From: Pagrus major
Taxonomy: Eukaryota; Chordata; Actinopteri; Spariformes; Sparidae
Assembly: GCF_040436345.1 (NCBI RefSeq)
Contig: NC_133230.1
Location: 26,933,051 to 26,997,050, forward strand
Length of the DNA stretch: 64,000 nt
Direction of reading: 5' to 3'
Below, piece after piece: positions 48,773 to 60,812 of the stretch. The position numbers were made by a program, and so were the translations under genes. A model generated the notes under the pieces. That model made no database searches. It saw only the letters and a program-made list of their open reading frames with translations, and was not told where the DNA came from. Positions within the stretch are counted from its first letter, which is position 1, and each line of letters starts with the position of its first letter.

Positions 48773-50420
48773 CATGGGCGTAGAAAACATTTAAAATGCC
48801 GTTGGGACAATTGTGTCAGAGGTTTTCCGGGTTCCCCCTAGAATTTTTGTGTATTTGTATAAAGTGTATTTATCATATCATGTATTCTGGTGCATTTTAA
48901 CGGTGGTTTGATTCATTATCTGGCTATAGTAGTATCAGAAAAATTGGTAGGCCTGCATTTTACGATTTTATTCAGAGGAAATGCCCCACATATTTGAATA
49001 TATCAAAAAGCTAAAAGTATGTAAATTGATTCAGTGACTCATTTATAATGGCTTAAATAACTAACCCTGGCTAACCCTAATCCATGAATAAAAACGGTGG
49101 TGAGATGAACTGCAAGGAGCTAAAATAAAAGCTCTTTCCAATTTAAATGTCCACAGAATAAAGTTATGATTGCAATATATCAACTTAAATGATGCAATGA
49201 CACTTTATTTTATAAATGACATACATTTACTTAATGAGTAATAGTTTTATGTTAAAAGTCATATTGCATGTAATTCCCATGCACTGAAACATTATTTTAA
49301 AATCAAATATATTTGACTGATGAGTGAGAGTTTTATAGAAAAAGTTCAATTATATTTAATTTCCATCAAATCATATTTTGATTAGAAAGTAGATGTATTT
49401 AATTGATCACTATTATTTTTCAGTTCATTTTTTAACACCCACCCCTCATAACATCAACACATTAACACCACACTGAACATACAGTTAGGAAATAGCATGT
49501 TAGATAAATAATTCTTGCCTCTTCTGTAGCCTGAGTAAACAGTAAATTCACTGTGGCCCTCTGAGCTCCCTCCCTCTCTCTGGTTGTACATCGGACTACC
49601 AGGTCACCCAGGAGGATGTGGACACGGGAGGACATCCGAGAACAGACACTGTGCCGTGGATCCCAGTAATCTCCCTCCCTCTTGTCCAGTGGATGACCAG
49701 GGCCACGAAAATCTCTGTCAGTGTAACTGACACGTTATTGTTGCCTAACTGTATGTTCAGTGGCTGTCTGGTGTCAATGCACTGTGGTTGTTTAAAACAA
49801 ACAGCCAGCGGTGGAGCTGAGGCAGCAGACTGTGAGCTGTAGTTGCCCCGGTAACACATCACCATGACTGGCTATCGCAGCTGCAGCATCTCTGGGCTCG
49901 TTCAGTAGAGCAGACAGGCCGGGTGGTGGAGCAGCGGTAGGGCAGCCCGGTGGCAGCCCGTCTGTCCGCTCTACCGAGACACTTAGTGAAGAGCGGCTCT
50001 GAAGGAAGACTGGAAAAGAGGCTGAAGAGACCAGTGTGTTTACCTGCAAAAGTACAGCTTATAAACTGCCGAAAAACAGACATTATTAGAGCTACTGTGT
50101 GTGAGTCGGTGTGAGTTAACAGTTTGAGTCAAGCATAGAGAACGCAAGCAAGAAAGCCAACCAATCAAAGGTAGAGTAGGGCGGGACTTAGATCAGAAGG
50201 ATCCATAATAACGCGTCAGTCTGTGCGTCAATCTGCTTTGGTGCAAGGTAGCAGTGATATAGTGGTATGGAGTTTCATTAATTCGGGCATTCTCTCAGTA
50301 AGCAAACAGAATGGATTTACTAGCTAATTAAGCACAGACGTAGTGCTCTGAAAAAAGCACCGAGTGGACGGACCGACGCATTTTCAACATTCAAGGTATT
50401 ATAGGTGTGACGCCCAAAGA
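48773..50420 (-). repeat. Inverted repeat pair, copy B
   Basis: Reverse-complement partner of 43068-44528. It carries about 575 bp (about 48860-49430) absent from copy A and lacks the LINE insertion of copy A. Within both copies a pair of self-complementary arms related to GTAGAGCAGACAGGC / GTCTGTCCGCTCTAC is kept (49905-49919 and about 49960-49974 here). Confidence 0.8.
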
Positions 50421-50424
50421 AATG

Positions 50425-53400
50425 CATCCTCCCTGCAGTAGTCTATTAAAATGCCTTGCAGTCTTTTGGGTCAGACCGGATGTCAGTCAGAACATGTAGT
50501 ATTAGGCTGTTATCTAGATATATAGGGTGTAGCCAATGCTGCAAACTGTATACTGTTAGTTACATAAGCCTTTTGCGGAAAAGATTAATATCCACTTTGG
50601 TGATGCTGCGTATTGTAATGCTGCTGGAACGGCACTGAACATTGCGGTCTTCGGTTAGACTTTCACTTTGAACTATTTCTGACGTTCTGACAGTGGTCGT
50701 ACCATGTTGCAGTGACAAGTCAGGATGCAGTACAGTAAATCCCGGAGTTGACACATATCTACAAGCACACAAGAATGGCCACAGTCTAAATGGATACAAG
50801 CTGCAAACACACATATGATATCCACAAATTATGGACACCCACACACACACACTTACAGTAATTAGCCTCCTGTATGTCTGGAGCATGTTCTGTGTCCTGA
50901 CACAGGCCAGGCAACTATAGGCTGCAGTCTTCTCTCCATGTGGATTTCATCACTGGAAATATGACTGTGATACACAGGTAAAACACATTCTCCATCAAAG
51001 CCAGATCTTCTCTTTGGTAAATTATACGCCCAGCTTCCATGCTAGGCAAAGAGAGGCAGGGGGGAACCTCCTGCACTGGATGAAGGTAGGCAGTTGAAGA
51101 TTGAGGATCAGCTTCTAGCCAGATTTTATGTATCCCTGAAATCCATACTTTCATCTTTTGCTCTGGTAACAAGACACAGTGCATCCGACAGTTTGATTTA
51201 TAATCCCTGCTCGAGCCAAACACTCTTCATTTATTATTCTGCCTCTGTGAAAAAATACTTTCACACAAACTGTCTGCACAAATGATTCATTTGATCTTGC
51301 ACATCTTAAGGCATTACTCACAGGGATTTCAGAGATTTTTTTGTAAGGCTTTTACACTCTGGTGTGTGTAAGGGTTCATATGCTGCGTTGTGTCTACAAA
51401 CAATGGAACGTGAATGTCTCAACATGAAAGCTTACTGTACCATGTACTGTACTATGTCTTCAGTTATGTTTATATGTTTTGTCGCATTCTTAATTCTGTG
51501 CATTTTCTTTGGTTTTACTTTGTGTGTTGTTCACACTGCATAAAAAATAATGATATCAGCACTCTTCACTCTTCACTCATTTATAGAAGAATAAACAGAT
51601 GGTGATCAGTGGTCACCTGTCAGGTTTTTGGGAAGGCTTGGGGGTCGCCCTGCAAGGTATTCAGTTTAGGACTGCAATAGTGTAATACTGCAATAACAGA
51701 TGGCAATAGTTGACCCCAGGTCTGTCAAACTTTGTTCCTCTGTCTGGAGGAGGAGACTACATTGTGATCCATGGATGGATGGGGCAGTGACCTTGGACAC
51801 CTGATCCTCTTTAAGACCTGTGGGATCCAGGGTATCCAGGGTCTCGTCTATGATGTGGCTGGAAATTAATTAAGTAGCCCAAAGTGGACAAATCAGACTT
51901 GATGAGGATATTCTTCAGTCAGATGCTGTCAGTAGCAAAGCTAAAGAAAAATGGGAGGCAATTGTCCTGGCCAATTATGCAAAAGGTGAAAGTGTGGTGA
52001 TGAAATCGTAATTTAAATTGAGACATGGCACTGTAAAAACTTCATACATTAATCACTGTTCTTTTTTTACAGTGTAACGTTGCACCTTGATAAATTAATT
52101 AATTTGATTAATCTGCTTTTTTCTCCCTCTCTCTTTTACTCATCTGGTGTTTAAATTGATTTGATAGTATGTGGGTGTGCCTTGAAAAACCACGATCAGA
52201 AATACACCCATAGCAAATTCTCTGTGATAGTGGCAGCACAGAGAACAATGTAAAATAGTTCTGAAGCAATAAAAATCTCCTCCGCACCAGCAGCAGTTAG
52301 GACAGGCATGCTGAAGTCATAGAAGCTGGGCCTCACTTTCTGTGTGTGTGTGTGTGCGTGTGTGCATGTGTGTGTGTGCACATGTGTGTGTGTGTAGCGC
52401 ACCTGCATGTAGTCCTAAATTTGTCCAAATCAAAAGCAGCTCCAACCACAAATAGTTCCAGTGTGAGTCAACAGTGTGTTGGTTTCTTTGAACAACCACC
52501 CTCTGTGATCATAAAATTGTACATTCCTTTATAGTCCACTGGATCTCACCCAAAGGCAAGTGCTAAAATGCCTCAAGTATATTGTCACAAGGTGAAGAGC
52601 ATTACATGCACTTATGGAGGAAAACAAAAGAAATGATCAGTAGGAGGGAGAGAGACAGATGGAGACAAAGAGAGAGAGAGAGAGCAGAATGAAAGATTGA
52701 GCTCTGGCCCCACGGTGTTGTGTTTAGCTCTAATCATGTCCTGCTGTTTGAGCTCAGCTCAAACTAACTAGGACCCCAAACAACAAGAAAGATTAGACGA
52801 GATAAAACTTAATTGACGCCCATAGCTACACTGAGTCACTGCAACAGCAAAGCGTTTTATGACACAGAAAAGAAAATGCTTAATCTAAATAAAACCCCAT
52901 TCGGACACAGTTAACATTAAAGGGGGAGGTGAGGACTGTACACTCAATGTGTTCCTCGCTAATTTAAGTCATCGTTCTCAACAGCATTTTAAACATCGAA
53001 AAATTATAGGATGGTAATAGACATGGACAAACCACAGGACAAAGTCAAAAGCCTCCAAAAGGGTTGAATTGAAGGAGAGACGCAGTGGGAGAACAGTCAT
53101 AACTCAAATCCAATTTTCAGTGTGACTAACCCTTTAATAAACATCCAAAATGTGTTTAGAATTAAAAAAAAAAAAAAAAAAAAACAGCTTTAGAACTTTG
53201 AGTATGATTGCTTATCAAAGTAACCTAGTTATAGTTGTTTTTACGTCTTTGGGTACATTGCACTTAGCAACTGCTAATAGCTAATTCTGAATACTTACAA
53301 CCCTTTGATGCACAAGCTGCGCATACATGGGTCAAAAATGACCCGTATTCATTTCTCATGTAAACACATTTAAAGTTTCCTGACTGCATTTTGCAGGTTT

Positions 53401-54520
53401 GTGATGCTACGACAAAATCTGCCCACAGATTCTACACAATAGACAGAAGGACAAACACCTGGCAAAGTACTTAAATCCACTTATGTGGTAGTTTTTGTTA
53501 CAAAAGGTGTCTCTTGGACCATGATGACACACACACACACACACACACAAAAGGTGAAACCAATACCAGCCACGCTGTCACGGCTGGTAAAAAGCCTTGC
53601 ATAAATAAAATGTGCAAAAGTAGTCGCGTTGGGTCGAGAAATGTGTGGCAGGTGAATAGTTTTCTGCAGTAAATATGTTCCTAACTGCAAACCATTCTGG
53701 ATACCAAATTCCATAGTGGGTCATTTGTAACCCATGTGTGTAAAACGTATGTATAAATACAAAATCTCTGTTTGAACACAAAGTAAGAAAAGAAACAAAC
53801 CTGGGCACAAATGAGTTGAATGTAGAATAGAAACAGGGATGAGCAGGACTTTGTACAGAGGAGGGTAGACTCACTGTACAGTCTAATGCAAACCAATACA
53901 TCCTTTTGAAGATGATGTTATTCTTTATTGTGTGCTGAGACAGAGTCAGTCAGAGAGGAGTTGTTGGTTAACTTCTTTGGTGATGTTTGATTGTGTGATT
54001 TGTTCTGTGGATTGGATCATGTTGCACTGTGTGTAGAACATGTTGCCCAGTGATTCTTGATTAAATTTCCTCCCTGATCAGTCAGAATTATATAACTTGA
54101 TATTTAAGCATACTGTACATCCACTTGGATACAAAAACTGGCACAAGAAAACTATAATGTAATATCATGACATTCTCATCATTTCCTGCTAACAACAATT
54201 TTCTGTAAAGGCCTGATGAATCATAATTCAAATTGGGGCATCTCAGTGACTCGACCTCTCAGTGTGGAGCGCTGGGTGTGCTGCTCTCTCATCTAATCAT
54301 GCTGTTTCCAGAGTGACAGTCGCTGTGATCCAAGAAGTGATGGAACATTCCAGCGCAACAAATTTCAGGGTTTTTCTGTCGTCATTTTACCCTCCAATAT
54401 GTTCTGGTCAGGGTGATACACTTTCAGTTTTCCCCTGCAACCACATTTGGAAACAGGGTGGGATGCGAAGGAATATAAGAGTGACAGGGGCTGGCATCAG
54501 TTAGGACCAATCAAATCACC
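50425..54520. other. No gene seen
   Basis: Contains GT-rich repeats at 52340-52395, a poly(A) at 53165-53184 and a (CA)n at 53527-53549. The block 52705-52960 is repeat-free and is a candidate conserved non-coding element. No exon with a recognisable domain. Confidence 0.45.
53301..53735. repeat. Possible piggyBac-like MITE
   Basis: CCCTTTGATGCACAAGC at 53301 precedes the palindrome GGGTCAAAAATGACCC (53329-53344), and a related inverted block GGGTCATTTGTAACCC occurs at about 53717-53732. The layout resembles the piggyBac relic at 7455, but I could not find a matching right terminus. Confidence 0.45.
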
Positions 54521-54537
54521 TGTTTTCCTTCCCTTTA

Positions 54538-54850
54538 AACAGACAGTTCGCCCCAAAATCAAAAATACATGTTTTTCCTCATACCTGTAGTACTATTTAT
54601 CCATCCTAACTGTTTTGGTGTGGGTTGCAGAGTTTTGGAGATATTGGTTGCTTTATCTTGAATATAAAGGAACTAAACGACACTCAGCATGTGATGCTTA
54701 AAGGATCATAAGAATATATTTGACCTTGCTGTGAGCAGATTCATGCACAAACTATATTCTTACTACACCAGCCAGCTGTATCACTGCACAGAAGGAAGCT
54801 TGCATCTACATGGACAAAAGTGTAGTACTTGTAACGGCACAGTTGGGTCA
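54538..54850 (+). repeat. Dispersed fish repeat
   Basis: The ordered blocks GACAGTTCGCCCCAAAATCA, ACCTGTAGTACTATTTATCC, GTTTTGGAGATATTGG, ATAAAGGAACTAAACGACAC and GTATCACTGCACAGAAGGAA follow a dispersed repeat common in teleost genomes. No coding part; the class is uncertain. Confidence 0.55.
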
Positions 54851-56335
54851 TGTCGAACAAATTTCTTGACCGTAGAAAGCAGAGGTTCGTTTCTCAGTGT
54901 ACAGTATTTGTCATCTATTAAGGTTAAAAAAAAAAAAAAATTAAATGTAGTGCCAGTAGCCCTTATGAAAATGTAAGCTAGTTGTTTAGAGCCCCAACTC
55001 CAACACGGCTATCATCAGCTCAGTTGGAAATGATCTTTTCAATGGTCTTGCCCTCAATGCTGCACAGGGCACTTGTAGTAAGTGCTGACTCGTTGGGACT
55101 TGAACAGTCTGGTAATATGCAATATGAACAATTCCTGCCAGATTCACTCATAATGTATAAGCAGGGCACACTAAACCAAGACAATCCACTTAATGTATAT
55201 TTAAGTCATAAGATGCAGAATCAGTGTGTTTCCTTCATCACACTCACAGTAACGTGTGCTTTGGTTGACAGTGCAGACCACAGTCAGAGATAATGGTCTG
55301 AGTGATCAGTGATCACCTCAGTGGAGCAGCTCTCCAGCAGGTGGCAGGTTTTGTTCACTCAAACATGGTCTTCCTCCTTGATGCCGGCTGCTGTTCACTA
55401 GAACACCACAGGCTGTTATCCTGCTGAGCTTGTAGTATCGAAACTGAGCTTTCCACACCGACACACTGCACTCCATCCATAATATATTTTAAAGCAGTGC
55501 TTCCTGATCTGATTTTATTTATATACAAATAAAGTTGTTTCTGTTGTGCTTATTTATGTTTTTTTTTCCTGAAAATTTTGAAATGATTAACTGATTTCCA
55601 CAAACCTGTAGATGTTGATTTAATGTTTTGTTTTCATATGAAGGTGAAATGAATTGACACTTAATAGTAAAGCAATTAAAATTATCACTGTTCTTTTTCT
55701 TATTGTTAATACTGAAATTCATAGCTGCCACGTGAAACATGATATTTCATCACATGTGATGTCATATGTGTTCAACACCTGTCATCAAGGGACAAACATC
55801 TGCACAAAACCTCCAAACAACCTCAGGGGATGACCTATATTCTGCAGCATGAGCTTAAAGTTAAAGCAAGTTTAGTTGCACTGAGATTGTATCTGATTGT
55901 TTGAACACTCACACACACCTTTTTCATTCTGACTTGTATTTCAATATCCAATAACAATTCTTATTAGGACAAGATGAGATAAAATGGCTAAATTTCCGCT
56001 TTGGGAATCAACGACTTAACATGTTTACAAACTCCCAATGAGCCTAACTGATCTGAAGCAGAACATGTAGGCTGCAGGACAAACAGTCTATAGAGGTCTT
56101 TTTTCATTGTTTTGTTTTTTTTAATGGCCGGTGCTGTGAAGTCACAAACCCTCTCCTGATAGACTGACTTTTTTTTTTTCTCTCAGAAAACGTTTAAGTT
56201 GCAGAGCTCACAGCAGAGCGCTGACATATTAATAATAACAAGGGATATGTGCTCATGTGCCTTCTTGTGCTTTTAATGCAGTACTTTTCTTTACAGTTAA
56301 ATATTTTATAAAAACAAATATATATATTGAAAAAA
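54850..56335. other. Proximal upstream region of osr1
   Basis: No exon. Contains a poly(A) near 54926-54940. If 56340-56879 is the promoter and first exon, this is the proximal regulatory DNA. Confidence 0.4.
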
Positions 56336-56339
56336 TCAG

Positions 56340-56879
56340 TACTCTAGATCAAAGTGGAGCGTGTGCGCGCTGCTGCATGGACCCAGTCCAGTCAAGTCTG
56401 CGCCCATTAAAAACACAGAAACACTTCCACATATAAGACATGGTCCCGGCTGACACACACACTCATACAGCAGCAGTGATGTTCAGTCCTGTGTGTTGTG
56501 TTGTATGTGGGCTGGCTGAGTGACGCGCCAGTAGGAGTCGGACTCTGCGTTGCAATAAAGAGGCCGCGGCAGCTGAGAGCGCAGGACAGTACAGCGGAGA
56601 GGCGTCCCAACACCACTGATACACCATCACACCATCCACCACCACCACCACCTCCTCCTCCTCCTCCTCCTCCTCCACACCGCCGCGGCTGCAGCTCACC
56701 CTCCTGTCTGAGCTCACACCAGCAGCAGCAGCAGCAGCAGCGGAGGAACATGCTGCCGCTCCGGCCGACTCGTTAACTCATCCACAGCGATAAACAAGGC
56801 TGCTCAGCGGGCTTCCACAGCCTGAACACACGCCAGGACCCCCCGAGCTAAAGGAGGACAATTTCAATTGTGTCTCTTG
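56340..56879 (+). promoter_or_regulatory. Putative osr1 promoter and non-coding exon 1
   Basis: This is the most CpG-rich stretch upstream of osr1. It ends in a good splice donor, TTG/GTGAGT, at 56879/56880. Vertebrate OSR1 has a non-coding first exon spliced to an exon that opens with the start codon, which fits. The likely 5' UTR contains (CCA)n and (CTC)n at 56636-56676 and (AGC)n at 56719-56740. No TATA box is convincing and the start site is unknown. Confidence 0.55.
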
Positions 56880-57241
56880 GTGAGTCTTCACTTTGTTTTT
56901 ATATTTGAAATATATCAGCAGAGGGAGGAGACCTTTTTGGTTTTAAATTAACCTCAACATTGTAACTGAATGACTTACTTTCTATTTCTCAAATAATTAT
57001 TTGCACCTATAAAAACTGTGCAGGGGTTGGAGGTTCAGACTTGAGAGGACTGTGCTTCAGGTGTCATGTAGTTCTCCATAGTAACATCACACTGCATTCA
57101 TACTGTCAATATCAGCTCTGATTTGTTTCTGTGCATGTTAAATGATGTTGAGGCTGTTAAGCGACAACACATTGATTTTTAGATTTTATGGTATATGATT
57201 AAAGGGGCATTGCGCTCAAATACCTTCCCCATGAAAATACG

Positions 57242-57517
57242 ATGCAAATGCTTTAAATACAGCCAATCAACTCTGCACATGCGTTTGTTCTTTCGCTCAC
57301 ATATACAGTTTGATTAATTTTACTTCTACAGAAGTCAGACAGGACTGTAGTTTTTATCCCACTGTGTTTGTTCGGTTCGCTCATTAATCTGTGCTCAGTT
57401 CAGAGCAGCGTTAACATTTATATTCAGTTAAAGGCTGCGTAACAGAGGAGATGACCTGTTGGAGCTCTGGCACTTCATCGGTCACTAATTAATGAAGCTC
57501 CGCAAGTCCATTTGCAT
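57242..57517. promoter_or_regulatory. Two inverted perfect octamer motifs
   Basis: ATGCAAAT at 57242-57249 and its complement ATTTGCAT at 57510-57517, the latter 20 bases after CTAATTAATG. These are exact POU-factor sites within 0.65 kb of the putative exon 1. Function is inferred from the motif only. Confidence 0.35.
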
Positions 57518-58868
57518 GAGATAAGAGGTCGCTGAGGCAGATGTGGCCTTTTCTCATCACCTCTCTGCGTAAAGATCAGATCATGGTGGTTGATGTGTCC
57601 GGCCGAAGTCTGAGCGCTTCACCGCTGTGGAGGCAGGCTGCAGGAGGCCAGCTGACAGACTGGACTGTTCAGTTCTCCTGCCAGTTCAATTGTTACTCAC
57701 TGGGTACCAGAGCTGGAGACGTTTTCAGATCTGTCTGTGAAGCAGCCACACTGCGCTGTACGCGCTCAGATACATGAAGTGTAAAGGATTATAATCTGGA
57801 AATATCCAAATAATAAAGTAGGTTCCTTTACATTGTAGTTTCTTTAGTGAATGTCCTCAAGTATTCACCACTAATGGGAACAAATAATCTACAAGTTATT
57901 TCATGGAAATCCCAACTGCTTTAACAGTCCGGTTCATGTGAATACCTTCCAGCATTAGTTTTAGATTTAGTGTGACTACAAATGGCTATTTAACATGATA
58001 GTTACACATCAAGAAGTCATTTCTTGCAATCAAGTAAGTCTGTTAAATTGTTTTAATTGTTTCTAAAAGTAATTTAATTTAAAAATCAACATCTGGTTAC
58101 CCGGTAATAACACAACATTTCCTGGTATGAGCATCAAAGTAAAAGACAAACCAGTCCCTGCTGTAGAATTAAATAAGAAAAAAATCACAAACTTGATTTT
58201 AGAAAACAAGTTGATTTTTTATTGGAAACAGATTAAATATTCTTGCTGCACTGGCAGATTTTAAAAAAAAATGTTTTGTTCCTTTTCTCATTTGAAGACA
58301 GTCAAACTGGAAGGAGTCAAACAAAATGATTTGAAAGATTTACATACATCTGTTTTACCTGCAGATGTTTTGTTGTTACTTTGGCTTTACTTGTTATTCC
58401 AGATGAATACACCTATGTTGAACATTACAGTGTAAGCTTGAGTCACTGCTGCATTCTGATGAAGGGCAGATTAAAGACTCTGACCAGCAGGGTAAAATGA
58501 GACAGGCCAGGGGCCTCCAGGATATATCTACCCACACCCCTGCGACCCTCTGTCGTAATTAATGCCAAGGTACAAATGAGGATCATATGGACTTACTGCA
58601 TAATGCAGAGACGACATGCTAACGGGCCGCAAGGTGTGGCTCTCTCTATATTTCTGCCAAACAAAGAGCGCGCACAACTCAATGTCAAATGTAAAAGACA
58701 TCATGGAAAACTAGTTTTGTCATAAAAAAATATGTTTGCCTACTTACGCCAATAACCAAAGTTATCACAATGACCAAAATATCATCTTTTCCTATGTACA
58801 TTTCTCTAACCTCCCCAAAGTAAGTCACTTTTTAAGGCTTTAGACTGTTCTGTTTCATCTGATGGCTG

Positions 58869-58870
<2 letters not shown>

Positions 58871-58899
<29 letters not shown>

Positions 58900-58917
58900 A
58901 GATAAGATAAGATAAGA
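58871..58917. repeat. (GATAA)n pentanucleotide array
   Basis: Nine perfect GATAA units in tandem, followed by GATCT. Most units read AGATAA, so the array is also a row of consensus GATA-factor sites. Confidence 0.95.
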
Positions 58918-60748
58918 TCTAAGTTATTTATGTAAAAAGAAAATTGTTATACTGCAGTTTCAGTGCAAAGTAGTTGAGATGCAAGTATATAGAATGCCTA
59001 ATATTTAATATCAGTAAGGTGTAAATCCAAAAATATACACAATGCTAAAATTATAAACAGGCTACCATGAGGCTCATTCTTGGTTGGTTGCATATAGATA
59101 TGTGTGAGAAGGGACATGTTGCTGTGTCTATGTGTGTGTATGTATGTATCGAACCTGAAGTACAGGTAAGTGTAAAAAGTTAAATGGAAATTGCAGATTA
59201 TGTCCTGTTATTGTTATCTCCCATACGTCAGAGGGTTGCAGTGATCGTAATCCACAGTTACTTGTTTGCATATTTATATTTTTCTTTTTGACACCAGTTC
59301 ATAAACCATGCTCATATTTTAAACCAGTGGTTCACAACTTTGTGTTAAAGACACTTGAGGAGTCTACAGATACATCTGAGAGCTCCCCAGATGTTTAAAG
59401 AAAAAAAAAAATCCCATGTTGCACAACATTACTGCTTAGAGTTTTTAAGGCTTTAATATAATTCTTGATTTTGAATGACAATATTCAGTATTTCTTTTCT
59501 TTACTTCAAATCAATCAGTCTGAGAGGGAAACACTCACCATGGCTGAGCTGCTCACAGCTTAAATCCACGGGGCCATAATGTGACTTTAAGGGGTCACAA
59601 GTCGAAAAGGCTGTTAAAGTGTGAAACAGTATTTGAGTGAGTTATAACCAGCACCACATGAGCCAGTCTGGAGGATATGGTTTACTAGTTGTCAACTCTT
59701 AAGTTTGGAGTGTTGAGCTTTTAATGAAATATTTCCCCACCGTGGTTTTTCTAGCCTTTTGCCACAGCCTTTATTTTTTTTAAATTCTGTTGATCTAAAA
59801 GTCGTCAAAGTGAAATAAATTGAGTGGCAAATTATTGGAAGCAGCTTACAAACTATGTACCCTGTGTAAGGTTTTAATTACAGAACATAAACTTCACCGG
59901 GGCGCTACAGAAAAAAAAAATCTGAGGACATGACCTATGTCCTTAATAGTTTGGCCTGAGTTGGACCTGCTCACTTCTGTCGAAGAAGAAAAGTGCCCTT
60001 CCGTTAATCATCTCTGGGTCTGGAGCGTGTACTACACCCAACCTGATCATGTTTACACAGAGGTGAGAATCAGCGTCTCAGTCTTCACGACGAGGCCCTC
60101 TGAGGTGCTAAATCTCACAGTCTCTACCAAAGCGAAGGGCCACATGGCTGTTTGGATGTGGAGGAGGCCCCTGGTATGCAGACATCAAAGGGTTAAAGGT
60201 GAGCAGAGGCTCAGCAGCGCTGCACTTATCTCCTCTAATGACCTCCTAAGTAAAAGTCAATTACTTCTGCGTCATGATCAGAGGGGAACAGACAACAGGG
60301 GGCTGTTTGGGCTCTGCTGCTCCTCATTACAACCACTTCACTGCAGTTTACTGGATGAGCGGCCCGGCCTCAGGCTCGGGGTTAAGGCTGTTCTAAATGT
60401 CGTATTTATGAACATCTCTATAGCATGCAGAGCTGCCAAATATAACTGTACTCTCTCTGCCTGTAAGGTGCTCTTATTCTTTCACCAACACTTCAGGCAA
60501 CAAGATAACAACCAGACAAGAATGAGTCACTTGAAAGCGATAAAAACCTCACCTGGCTGACATGAATACAATTTGCTGTGTTTACATAAATCTTCGTTAA
60601 AGCAGCACTGGTCTCTTTTGTATTTAGTGACTGACGCCCGCAAATAAATTTACGGCATGCACTGTTGAGTCCACTGACGCATACATGTCATTCCACTATT
60701 TCTATTCAGTTAGAATTGACTGATATATTGACGTATTAATCATGGTCC

Positions 60749-60779
60749 TCTTCTTCTTCTTTTTCTTCTTCTTCTTATA

Positions 60780-60811
<32 letters not shown>
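60749..60811. repeat. (CTT)n and (ATT)n simple repeats
   Basis: A CTT-rich run (60749-60776) directly followed by about ten ATT units. Confidence 0.95.

Positions 60812-60812
<1 letters not shown>

Noticed and set aside
56463..56776. Overlapping open frames of 84-114 codons in the GC-rich block before osr1
   Set aside because: They run through CCA, CTC and AGC repeats on both strands at once; a GC-rich 5' UTR explains the absence of stops.
58871..58917. A CRISPR-like or satellite array
   Set aside because: It is a simple pentanucleotide microsatellite without spacers, in a vertebrate genome.
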